A stretch of DNA of 45,012 bases from Gracilariopsis chorda (lineage: Eukaryota > Rhodophyta > Florideophyceae > Gracilariales > Gracilariaceae): assembly GCA_003194525.1 (NCBI GenBank), contig NBIV01000417.1, forward strand, positions 1-45,012. Direction: 5' to 3'. Both the position numbers and the translations under genes were made by a program. Under the pieces are notes generated by a model, which was given only the letters and a program-made list of their open reading frames with translations, made no database searches and was not told the origin of the DNA. Positions 28,441-36,944 of the stretch are shown here, piece after piece. Each line of letters starts with the position of its first letter. The stretch's first letter is position 1.

Positions 28441-28651
28441 TGTGAAAGGTTGTGGAGGGTGTTCCCTCCGGCCGGTGGTGCTCGGGTCAGCGCCGCCGGC
28501 CGCTCTTTATAGTCCTACAATTCTAATTAAAATGTACGTAATTAGGAGAGGTCTGCATTTGTAATCAAGAGAGTTGGACAAGATTACAAATGCAACTGAC
28601 ACTAAATTACAACAGCCGATAGTGCAGCCGTACAAATTGCGTGTCCTCACA
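28441..28651 (-). repeat. Copia-1 5' LTR
   Basis: 211 bp, nearly identical to 23232-23442; it is the promoter-side LTR for the minus-strand element. Confidence 0.93.
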
Positions 28652-28656
28652 ATATG

Positions 28657-29059
28657 CACAACCGAGCGCGGATATCGGGGCACGAGACGGCAAATTATAG
28701 GCGCGAGCCGTAACTTTAGGCGAGCATATGAATATACTCACTATTCAAGTTGCCTGTAGCCGGCTACTAAGTTGTCACACTGGTTTGAGTGTGATAAGCA
28801 AGCACCAGTAAATAATCCAAACTGGTCAAGTTCGATAAGCATACTAATTTAGAGTTTACTAAGCTATTTAAACCATATAAATACATTATCATATTCGCTG
28901 CCACGGGTACGTGCTCGCGCGTGCTCGCAATCGCCCTGAGCCCCTTTTCTGCTTCTTCGAATCTGTGGAAGCTGACGCCATCATGTGTAGCCAAAATCTC
29001 TCTCCACCCTCACCACGGCCGCCGTCTTCCCGAAACGACAGCCTGCAACTCGCACATTC
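28657..29059 (+). promoter_or_regulatory. Intergenic region and promoter of the transporter gene
   Basis: No gene is seen. TATAAATA at 28876-28883 is the best TATA box, about 180 bp before the ATG at 29060. The intervening sequence is C-rich, as expected for a short 5' UTR. The first part may hold the end of the older LTR (see 22855-23231). Confidence 0.5.
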
Positions 29060-30034
29060 ATGAGGTCGCCGCACCTGCCGCAAACCTTACGTGCCCCCAC
29101 CGAAGCCGATGCGCTTCTCTCCCCGTCCAGCGCCGCCACATCGCCCGCCCCTGAGCACTATGGGCTCGCGTGGATCGCTTTGGCCGCGCTATGCTTCTCC
29201 TTCACCACCATTTCCATCCGACTCAGCGCCACCCACTTTGGCTTTTCCACATCTGCCTCCGTGTTGCTCCGCTCCATTGCCCATTTGGTGCTTTCAACCA
29301 TGCTGCTTGTCAGTTTTGTGCATCAGTCACCTCTCAATCTGCCGCCTTTGTATCTTCGCATGCTATTTATCAGGGGCTTGTTTGGGACGGTTGCTATGGT
29401 GCTTGCGTTCAAATCGCTCTCTTATTTGCCTGCCGGTGAGGCTTGTTCCATATTTGCGTGCGGTCCTATTCTCACCATGATACTTTCAAAGCTCGTATTG
29501 AAGGACACTTGCGCTGTACACGATGTGCTGTGTGCGCTTGTGGCCTTGCTTGGTGTGTGGTTGATTGCTGACCCCAGCACAGCTAATTCGAATGGCGGTC
29601 AGCACGTCGTGGGCGCACTGTTGGTGCTTGTCTGCGCTCTTTTTTCGGCGGCTGGCTATGTGTGCGTGCGTGGAATGGGAACTCGTGTTCATTTCATGCT
29701 TTCAGTGTTCGCGCTCGGTATTATTGGCACCCCTGTCACTGCGTTTCTGGGTGGACGCGAAGCGATGCATCAGATCGTATACAATCGCAGGGGAACGGCT
29801 GTGATGTTGTTGGGGTCGTTGTCAGCGTTTTGCGCACAGACCTGTCTGAATAAGGGTCTGCAATCGAGCAAAGCGGGACAGGGTATTATTATGAAGAATC
29901 TTGAAGTTCCGTTTGTATATGTTCTGGCGCTTTTAGTGTTGGGCGAGAAATCGAGTGTGCCAAGAATTCTAGGCTCATTCTTAGTTGTGTGTGCGGTAGC
30001 TATTGTAGGTTGGAGATCTCAGATAAAGTCCTAA
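29060..30034 (+). CDS. EamA/drug-metabolite transporter family protein (SLC35G-like)
   Basis: 324 residues, intronless, from ATG (29060). After a 33-residue Pro/Ala-rich cytosolic tail come about ten hydrophobic segments in two EamA repeats. Repeat 1 runs about residues 34-170 (WIALAALCFSFTTISIRLSA, LPAGEACSIFACGPILTMIL) and repeat 2 about 183-320 (GALLVLVCALFSAAGYVCVR, KNLEVPFVYVLALLVLGEK). The motif in which an acidic residue precedes a helix of small residues (YLPAGEACSI) is typical of the DMT superfamily, and the closest named relatives would be SLC35G/TMEM20-like proteins. Such proteins carry small organic solutes across plasma or organelle membranes; the substrate cannot be told. Length and frame are normal for the family, with no damage, which makes it the clearest host gene here. 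It is flanked by transposon DNA on both sides. Confidence 0.9.
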   Translation: MRSPHLPQTLRAPTEADALLSPSSAATSPAPEHYGLAWIALAALCFSFTTISIRLSATHFGFSTSASVLLRSIAHLVLSTMLLVSFVHQSPLNLPPLYLRMLFIRGLFGTVAMVLAFKSLSYLPAGEACSIFACGPILTMILSKLVLKDTCAVHDVLCALVALLGVWLIADPSTANSNGGQHVVGALLVLVCALFSAAGYVCVRGMGTRVHFMLSVFALGIIGTPVTAFLGGREAMHQIVYNRRGTAVMLLGSLSAFCAQTCLNKGLQSSKAGQGIIMKNLEVPFVYVLALLVLGEKSSVPRILGSFLVVCAVAIVGWRSQIKS

Positions 30035-30040
30035 AAGCAC

Positions 30041-30115
30041 ATTACATTTGTGATAGAAACGTAGAGCTACAAACTTGTTTCACGCTTGATCACCATGATC
30101 CGCTTGTAGCTCACG
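30041..30115 (+). repeat. Fragment of an LTR family X U3
   Basis: About 70 bp starting just after the transporter stop codon resemble the 5' part of the family X LTR (AACGTAGAGCTACAA ... GCTTGTAGCTCACGCTT), with the same inverted pair. The remainder of the LTR is missing. It may act as the 3' flank of the transporter gene. Confidence 0.6.
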
Positions 30116-30949
30116 CTTCTGACGATCTGGCTCGTCCACGTAATATGTTATCTGGACAGCTGTAGTGTAATGCGGAGATTTCCGCGGAGATCGCTTTGCA
30201 AACCGATCTCCGCTCCCCGCTGTTGGGTCTTAAGCGATGGTGGGATGCGTAGAGCCGAAAAGGGAGCTTGAACGCCGGATTATATTGTTGTAACAGCTAT
30301 CTACTGTTGGAACTTTGGAGGAGCGTCTCGCTGCTCCCTCCGGGACCGCCGCCTCTGACGGGGGCGGCCCCAACGCTCGGCAAACCGCCAAGTCCGTCCC
30401 GCAGGGCATCCAGCAACACCTAGTGAACACTACGTGTTTGCGGTGCTTTACCGCATTCTGCTATGGTGAGCGCATTACTATTGTTTCGATAAACTAACCA
30501 TTTCCATTTGCCTTTCTCTTTCGAGCAACTCTATCGACATTAACTGTCTTATTTTGAGACTAATTCAAGCAGAGCTGCCGAACTGGGTACTCGTCCTCAT
30601 GAATAACTCAAAGAATATTGAGCTTTATATGTTGCCTTTCGAGCAGTTGTTTTTTAAAAATGTCTCAAACACGTTCTGTTCTTTTTGGTTTTATTCAACG
30701 TCTTCAATTCCAATTTCATGGAAGAGTCTAGAAGCGCCGCTCATACAAAATTTGCATAAGCGGCTTTTTCTCGTTTAACTTCCCTGTACACGAATATGTT
30801 CGATAAAACAAACAACGTGTTTCTTTGTTCCGAAAAAGTGAAATATATGTAAATTGCTACCAAACGTTATTTATGCACGGAATTAATTTTAGCTTTACAC
30901 TGCACGTAGTACAAAGATTACCCTCCATGTTCCTGATTATCTAACTTTG
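30116..30949. other. No recognisable gene (834 bp)
   Basis: A GC-rich stretch (about 30300-30410) gives opposing short frames without domains. The rest is AT-rich. It ends in CTTTG, the target duplication of the next element. Confidence 0.45.
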
Positions 30950-31163
30950 TGTAACACAGACGTACCTGTAAGGCCACGGAGCTCAGTCGAAGACAGACTA
31001 CTAGCTCTGTCTTCGACGTTAATGTCCCGTAGCGTAGTGTCAGGATCTTCTAGATGTATCGATCGTAGCCACTAGACTCTATTAAAGGAGATGAAGTCTG
31101 GCGTTCTCTCTTCAAAACCAGCCAGACCTTCTATCGTGCCGCTCCTCCAGTTTCAGTGTTACA
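30950..31163 (+). repeat. 5' LTR of the mini LTR element
   Basis: 214 bp. It contains a perfect 12-bp stem GTCGAAGACAGA (30986-30997) / TCTGTCTTCGAC (31006-31017) and a TATA-like CTATTAAAGGAG at about 31078. Confidence 0.92.
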
Positions 31164-31883
31164 TTTGGTAGCATCGCTCCCGATCCTCGCCGTTAGGGTT
31201 CACCACGCGTTCCATTTGCACAACGATTCTCTTGTCATCCGCACTTGTCTCCCCGAATCTGGCTTGAATTCATCTCCTTATCGTCCTGGATATGTCAATC
31301 CGTCTCCACTCCCGGGTTCCTACACTCAGCCTTACGATGGTCACCATCAGTAATTGCATTCTAACGACCGCACCGCTTTCACTGTGTTTGCTCTCATTAC
31401 GGAAACGAAGCTCAAATTTCCGTTTATCGCTGCTCATCGCCGATCTTGAGTAGCCACCTTGACATGGACTTCGACACGATACTGGTGGACTATGCCTTCA
31501 TGTAGTATGGGATGCATGAAGTACGAAATTGGTCTCAGTCTGGGTTCTACTTCTGGACTTTAAACTCTTTCTTGCGCTCTCTACCGCCACATTTCAGCTG
31601 CCATGATTGATGCAAACAACGCTAACTACTGCAAGTGGAATCACTCTCGCTGTGTAGGCCAAATTGGTCAATGCAGCAAGTCTCCGCCCTCCATCCCCGC
31701 CAACCCACACCAGAGTGGTACTGCTGCGGTGGCAGTATAAACAATACCCGCAATGCAAAAAGCCGCACATTGGAAATCCACACAGAGTGGTACTGGGACT
31801 GCAAGCAGCATAAACAACACGCTAACCACCACACATCCTAACAATGAACCAACGAGGACGTTGGCTTTCAAAAAGGGGGTGAG
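31164..31883 (+). other. Interior of the mini LTR element, no clear gene
   Basis: PBS and leader at 31164-31230, PPT at 31867-31883. Between them lies an imperfect internal repeat around AGAGTGGTACTG (about 31711 and 31784). The frames on both strands (60-70 codons) lack domains. Confidence 0.6.
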
Positions 31884-32097
31884 TGTAACACAGACGTACC
31901 TGTAGGGCCACGGAGCTCAGTCGAAGACAGACTACAAGCTCTGTCTTCGACGTTAATGTCCCGTAGCGTAGTGTCAGGATCTTCTAGATGTATCGATCGT
32001 AGCCACTAGACTCTATTAAAGGAGATGAAGTCTGGCGTTCTCTCTTCAGAACCAGCCAGACCTTCTATCGTGCCGCTCCTCCAGTTTCAGTGTTACA
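31884..32097 (+). repeat. 3' LTR of the mini LTR element
   Basis: 214 bp, matching 30950-31163; the stem is kept while the loop differs (CTACAAGC against CTACTAGC). Confidence 0.92.
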
Positions 32098-32173
32098 CTT
32101 TGTAGACAAATATTCTAAATGTTTACAGAAAAGAGCATGAAAAATCAGTGTTCAAAAGCTTTGTCGCTGCATG

Positions 32174-32240
32174 GTTATAAAAGATATGAGATTATGGTAC
32201 AGACGACCAGGCAGAGCGCCGGAATTGCTCATTTGTTTTC
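32174..32240 (+). repeat. Dispersed repeat, copy 2 of 2
   Basis: Matches 1424-1490. The plus-strand frame 32171-32452 runs across it but shows no known domain. Confidence 0.55.
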
Positions 32241-32400
32241 ATAATGGTCTTCACTATGCACTGCATATGCATTACAAAGCAGCAAGAATTACCACAGCAC
32301 TTCTGAAATTCAGACCAGTCCGCGGAGACGCAACGAGCGTGAGTAGAAGAAAACAACACAGTCAAAAACAAGATGCAAATGCCGTTGTTTTACTCTCGGC

Positions 32401-32510
32401 CCAAAACACGATATTGGGCCAGGCAGCGCACGGCCCTCAAGAGTTGAACTAGTTCAATTCAATAGTTCAACTCTTGGGTGTGCGCTGCCTGGCCCAAAAT
32501 CGGGTTTTGG
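32401..32510. repeat. Foldback palindrome, about 50-bp arms
   Basis: Left arm 32401-32451 pairs with right arm 32463-32510 around an 11-nt loop (GTTCAATTCAA). Perfect segments include CAAGAGTTGAACTA / TAGTTCAACTCTTG and GGGCCAGGCAGCGCAC / GTGCGCTGCCTGGCCC. The ends are CCAAAAC and GTTTTGG. It is consistent with a small foldback/MITE-type element or a remnant of one; no target duplication is certain. Confidence 0.85.
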
Positions 32511-33173
32511 ATGGCGACGAGCGAACTATCACGAGCTGAAAGCTGTTGTTTTCAACATCTGCCACTATTGCTTCGAAGTCCTAGCATGAGACGAAATGTC
32601 TCGTCTTCGTAAAGCGCAGACTTTCTGTCATTGAGCAAACACCTTACTCGGTTCTAACAACAGCACATATGATGATAAAGTTCTGGCGTAGTCCACGATG
32701 TGAAATAATTAACGTTGGAGTTAGAATCTCTCTTCGTTTTGAAGCTCTTTCCAGCAGGCCTGATGCTCCAAACGACAACGCTAGTCGGCAGTCCCGTTCG
32801 TGTGTCGCCTAAAGCATAAGATGAAAGCTGAGAACGTAAACTATTTTGGCGTCCGGTGACCCAGACGGCGGGACAATCAATCCAGCCGCGTGCCTAAATA
32901 AGCAAAGACGGATTGCAAATATCACGCAATGTGTGCCGTGTCGATTTTCATGTGCCATGATGCCGTGAGGACGCATCACAAATACAACACGATCGGTGAG
33001 TCGTGGAAGCGAACAGATTCGAAGGTAACTCGACAACATTTATTCGTGGCTTACACTTCTAGATGGATGCAGTAAAACCCTGTAACACCTGCAACCCTCA
33101 ACCCTAGCCCGTCTTCTGACTTCAGGGTACGATAACTAGGAATCCAAAAGTCCTTCACAAAACATCACCTCTA
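32511..33173. other. No recognisable gene (663 bp)
   Basis: Only short frames, mostly stops. It includes the 3' flank of the minus-strand gene that follows. Confidence 0.45.
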
Positions 33174-33911
33174 CTAATAACATTCCGGGAATTCATATCG
33201 AATACCCATCACGGTGTCAAGCGGTGTAAGAACGTCATCGGATGTGACCGGATCGGCGCCCGCATCCTTCATGGACTGCGGAAAGTTTCCGGTCTGGTCC
33301 ATATCTGCAGCGTAGACCGCTTCATTCCAGCTCATGTAATCGTAAGAAGGATAGTTGTTAGTGAAGTTTCCTTCCGGACTCAGTTTGGCTCTCCCGTAGA
33401 TAGGAATAGCAATACCATTCGGGGCTTGATGGAATCCCTGACTGGCATGGTTCCACCCACCATATTTCATTACGATGCCTGAAGAGATGTAGTCATAACC
33501 GTTGGTCACCTTCATGATGATGTCATCGCATGTGCCTGAATAAGTGAATTTTACCACGTCGAAGCCCGACGGCACGAAGCCTTGATACTGTCTGTTAATG
33601 AATATTTCGCAGTAATCGTTAGTCCACACGTAGTAATCCACATTCTCCACAATCTTGTTACACGTCTTGCTTGCGGCACAACCGTAGCCCTCCGCACAAT
33701 CAGCATCGCTAGAACACACTCCACCGGCTGAAACACTGGCAGTACGCGCAGCCGAGCTTGTAGCCTTTGCTGAACAGGTCTTTGAGCTAAGGCGAGATAT
33801 TTGTTCACGTCCACACATTCGCTTGCATGCTTTGAGAGTAAGCTTTTGGGCAAGGCCGTTGCTAAGGAGCAACACAAGACGAGCCGAAGACAGAATAGAG
33901 TAGAATCGCAT
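33174..33911 (-). CDS. Secreted cysteine-rich protein, unknown function
   Basis: An upstream in-phase start at 34016 exists, but the ATG at 33911 is preferred because it opens directly on a signal peptide (MRFYSILSSARLVLLLSNGL), giving 245 residues. The mature part begins with a cysteine-rich segment (CKRMCG, then GGVCSSDADCAEGYGCAASK with a further C) of the small disulfide-rich type. A beta-rich region of about 130 residues follows (YYVWTNDYCEIFINRQYQGF, GTCDDIIMKVTNGYDYISSG) that resembles carbohydrate-binding or cell-wall beta-sandwich proteins in composition, ending YEFPECY. Secretion or cell-wall location is inferred. The CSSDADC motif recalls the CSSSSDCDSG-type modules of the 41157-44936 gene, but I do not claim common origin. 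The frame is undamaged. Confidence 0.75.
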   Translation of the reverse strand: MRFYSILSSARLVLLLSNGLAQKLTLKACKRMCGREQISRLSSKTCSAKATSSAARTASVSAGGVCSSDADCAEGYGCAASKTCNKIVENVDYYVWTNDYCEIFINRQYQGFVPSGFDVVKFTYSGTCDDIIMKVTNGYDYISSGIVMKYGGWNHASQGFHQAPNGIAIPIYGRAKLSPEGNFTNNYPSYDYMSWNEAVYAADMDQTGNFPQSMKDAGADPVTSDDVLTPLDTVMGIRYEFPECY

Positions 33912-35189
33912 TTTGAGAGTTGGAAGGAAGCTGATGAGTATTGGACGCTGGGAATTGTTGATGGTGGCGAGAGTAAGTTGCAGGTGGCCAGTGGCGCCAG
34001 CTCTTAAGTATGCCACTTGCGAGCTCTGGAATTGTCGATAGGAGCCAATGGTGGTTTTCCGCTACCCAGACTTGGATGCAAAGTGCGTCCTCCAAACATG
34101 TCCATGTCCCTTCCACAAGTTGTGCTCCGTTATCGATATTATTTTGTTCCGACTGCAGGACTGACTGGGGCTTGCTTCGAATACTTATTCTAATAGAAAT
34201 CCATTCCATCATGACTGCCTTAAATGTGGGTTGAAGGAAAACAGAATCGGGAATATTTCACTCGTCTTCATAGGTGCAAACGTAGATGCACGTGCTCCAT
34301 CCAATCACAAAATTTTTCCATCAAAGATAAGTCTAGTGCTTCAAATGCCATGCGGGTGGATGAAAGATGTTCCTTCGAGCACGTGAGTGGTAAGCATGTG
34401 GGGAGGCTTGGACCGTATGCACATGATGTCTGGCTTTGTGAAGAGAGAGTATAACTAGAAGAGGGCTCCGAGGGTGGCTTGCAAATGCGCCGAAAACGAC
34501 GATAAGAACGAGCACGTTCTACCCAACTTTTTCCCGCAGGTTCCTTTGTTAGTACCTTTGGTACGAAGGTACTTTCTAAGTGGATTTCGGCTTTCTGCCT
34601 GAACAACCGATAAAAGGAGCTGTACCAACGCGGTCCGCGTAGATGTACTACATGATGCTCATTGTGACAGGTCATTGTCTCGCGGTTCTCGGCACGTGCG
34701 CCATGGTTTCGACTGGCGAAGAACGTGCGTCGCCGCTCGTCATGCAACAATGGAGCGTACCCTCTTCACAACTCATCACGTTTCTTGGTGATGATTGGCA
34801 GATGTGCCTTACAGCGTCATGCAGCCTCGTTACACTGAGCGCGCCCATCGTATGATACGCAATGCTGACGTCGGCGCCTACCAGCTTTTCCCACCGGCTC
34901 TATGTCGACGTGGCGAGGAACAAAATAGCTGTTCGCGATGTATGTGTACATGATGTACACGTACAAGCTGCAAGCAGAGAATCTTTGTGCAGAAGTGTTC
35001 TGTGAGCCAACTGTTTGCCACTATATCATAAAACAGAGAAAGCGCTGTGCGTCAGATATCACCGGCAGGAAGCGCGGCGGCATCGCTTTTCGAAATAAAA
35101 CATCACGTGGCGCACAGCCACGGGAGAGGTCGACTCGACCAGTAACTTACCGTTTCAAGGTCAATTTCAAACGAAGACCTAATCTTACT
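33912..35189. other. 1.3 kb with no convincing gene
   Basis: The longest minus frame (34750-34268) is His/Arg/Ser-rich and shows no domain. An 8-bp stem AGTACCTT / AAGGTACT lies at about 34550. The proximal part (33912-34030, minus) should hold the promoter of the secreted protein gene, but I see no clean TATA box. Confidence 0.4.
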
Positions 35190-35194
35190 GCTAT

Positions 35195-35561
35195 TGTTGG
35201 AGTAGAAATGACGCTTACGAGACTGAAATGGAAGCAACAGTGAAGGGAGCAAGAATTTATTTCATAATCGATGCATTTGCGTTCGTACAATTGGAATCAT
35301 GTCCGTACAGCAAGGCATATGCGTCACTGTACCAAAGGACGCCCGCCGACTTGGTGAGCCTACGAGCTCACCCTGCCCATGTCGGACGTCCGATTCAGGA
35401 CAATGACTCTGCTGATCAGGACGTAGTTTATCACATGAGCTGTTAGAATAATCATCTTCAAAGAAAGTTTGTTGAGTATGTAAACTGCGATGAGACGACT
35501 GGGAGTCAAGAACTTCCGAGGTAGCCTCGTCGCTCAACTATCATTGCCACAAAGTCTAAAA
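35195..35561 (+). repeat. Copia-2 5' LTR
   Basis: 367 bp beginning TGTTGGAGTAGAAATG; the boundary is fixed by the GCTAT duplication and by divergence from the 3' LTR after AAGTCTAAAA. Confidence 0.9.
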
Positions 35562-35580
35562 GGTTATGGGCATCTAACGC
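35562..35580 (+). promoter_or_regulatory. Copia-2 primer-binding site, half-tRNA type
   Basis: GGTTATGGGC starts directly after the LTR. It complements GCCCATAACC, the anticodon-loop region of eukaryotic initiator tRNA-Met, as known for Drosophila copia, which primes with a 5' half of that tRNA. TGG for the tRNA 3' CCA is absent here, supporting internal priming. Confidence 0.7.
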
Positions 35581-35711
35581 TACCCCACGCAGACAAGCCA
35601 ATCCTAAGATCTTCTTTTCTTTTGTGTCGGACACCTTCATCACATTGCATACCACAATTTTACGTGCGTTCATTACGTTTATCAACTGCATTTCTGCTCC
35701 GCACTGAAGCC

Positions 35712-36920
35712 ATGTCAGAGTCAGAAAGGCCACGTATTGAGCCGTTGAGTGAGGGTCAAGACTACGGAATCTGGAAAATTCGAATCGAAGCGGCATGGAA
35801 CGCGAAAGGGTTGTCGAGCACTTTGGAGAGAGAAAACAGCCTCACTGAAGAAGGCGATGATGAATCAAAGTTTCTCTCAGACCAAAGGAAGGCAAGTGGA
35901 ATCATAGTATCCGCACTCTCCAATGAAGCACTACGGGTCGTACGCAACGATGTTAACAATCCGTATCGTATGCTACAAAAACTTGGAGAACGCTATGATT
36001 CAAAAACTGCCGCATCAAGGATTGCCAGAATGACTGAACTAATCTCAATGCGATACTCTTCCATCAAGAGTGATGTTGGAAAGCACATCGATCGGATGAA
36101 GGGTATATTAGAAAAACTAGAGTCAATGAACACTAGTATACCAGAAGAGCTGTCAATTGCACTACTGATATCTTCAATTGATGCAGAGGAACTAATTCCG
36201 GTCACTGCAGCTTTGAAAACACTTTCTGACCGATCTGCTACTTGGGAAACTGTTTCTGCCCGGCTCCTCGAAGAGCAACAAGCAATCAGATCCAAAAGGA
36301 AACGCATCGAACGCGTAAACTCTGCTAAGCACTACTGTCATATATGTGACAAACCCAACCACAGAACGGAAAAATGTTGGTTAAATCCGAAGAACCCTGA
36401 CAACAGGCTACACATGTCAGAGACTGACAAAGAGGCTACAGGAGAGAGGAGCAGAACCAGGTTCATGAAGAGGACGGAGAATAAGAAGAAACAGAAAGAC
36501 CAACCTTCAGTTCGTGCAGCACCCGCCCGATCGGTGACGGGGAACAGCTCTGACTGTGTCATGATGCTCGACTCCGGGACGTCATCGCACATGACTCGAA
36601 CTGAGAGATCGTTGACGGACATCCAGAGTTGCTCTGTACCCATAGCACTTGGGGACAAATCACTGCTCCACGCTGACCGAAAAGGTATCAAGCGTGTGCG
36701 GTGGACCGCGAACAGTTGTACAACCGAAGTCCATTTGAGCAACACACTGTGCTCTTCGGAACTGGCTATGGATCTTCTTTCAGTGCCGGCATTGGCCGAA
36801 AAAGGATTTGTTGTACTGTTTACGAAGGAACAGGCCCTGATTCTTGATCGGACAGAGAACTTCCGTGTTGTCGGCATCGCACCCCGAGACGCAGACGGTC
36901 TGTATTACATTGGAAACTAA
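35712..36920 (+). CDS. Copia-2 gag-protease (ends at in-frame TAA)
   Basis: 402 residues from ATG 35712 (MSESERPRIEPL). The gag domain of the copia UBN2 type has W at about residue 21 (YGIWKIRIEAAW), then a helical region (RMTELISMRYSSIKS) and LSDRSATWETVSARLL. A CCHC knuckle CHICDKPNHRTEKC spans residues 209-222, a basic linker follows, and the protease active site is MMLDSGTSSHMT (D287). The frame stops at TAA just after LYYIGN, inside what should be continuous polyprotein; the pol ORF continues in the same frame. Confidence 0.88.
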   Translation: MSESERPRIEPLSEGQDYGIWKIRIEAAWNAKGLSSTLERENSLTEEGDDESKFLSDQRKASGIIVSALSNEALRVVRNDVNNPYRMLQKLGERYDSKTAASRIARMTELISMRYSSIKSDVGKHIDRMKGILEKLESMNTSIPEELSIALLISSIDAEELIPVTAALKTLSDRSATWETVSARLLEEQQAIRSKRKRIERVNSAKHYCHICDKPNHRTEKCWLNPKNPDNRLHMSETDKEATGERSRTRFMKRTENKKKQKDQPSVRAAPARSVTGNSSDCVMMLDSGTSSHMTRTERSLTDIQSCSVPIALGDKSLLHADRKGIKRVRWTANSCTTEVHLSNTLCSSELAMDLLSVPALAEKGFVVLFTKEQALILDRTENFRVVGIAPRDADGLYYIGN

Positions 36921-36944
36921 TCAGCCAAGTCCTACCACTTTAGG

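Larger units (their letters stand above)
23232..28651 (-). mobile_element. Full-length Ty1/copia retrotransposon, uninterrupted ORF
   Basis: 211-bp LTRs at 23232-23442 and 28441-28651 differ at about two positions, and ATATG flanks both ends (23227-23231 and 28652-28656). The element is 5.42 kb on the minus strand. A single 1326-codon gag-pol ORF runs 27667-23687 without stops, so this copy may still be active or very recently so. PBS and PPT are present. Confidence 0.95.
30950..32097 (+). mobile_element. Non-autonomous LTR retrotransposon (TRIM/LARD-like)
   Basis: The LTRs at 30950-31163 and 31884-32097 (214 bp each) differ at a few positions. CTTTG flanks both ends (30945-30949 and 32098-32102). 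The tips are TGTAACAC ... GTGTTACA. Inside, PBS TTTGGTAGCATC follows the first LTR and PPT AAAAAGGGGGTGAG precedes the second. The 720-bp interior has no gag or pol; its frames are short. It must be mobilised in trans. PBS, leader and PPT match those of the 42980-44636 element although the LTR bodies differ. Confidence 0.92.

Noticed and set aside
34268..34750. 160-codon minus-strand frame
   Set aside because: Composition is Ser/Arg/His-rich without domain, and a second minus-strand frame overlaps it; probably chance.
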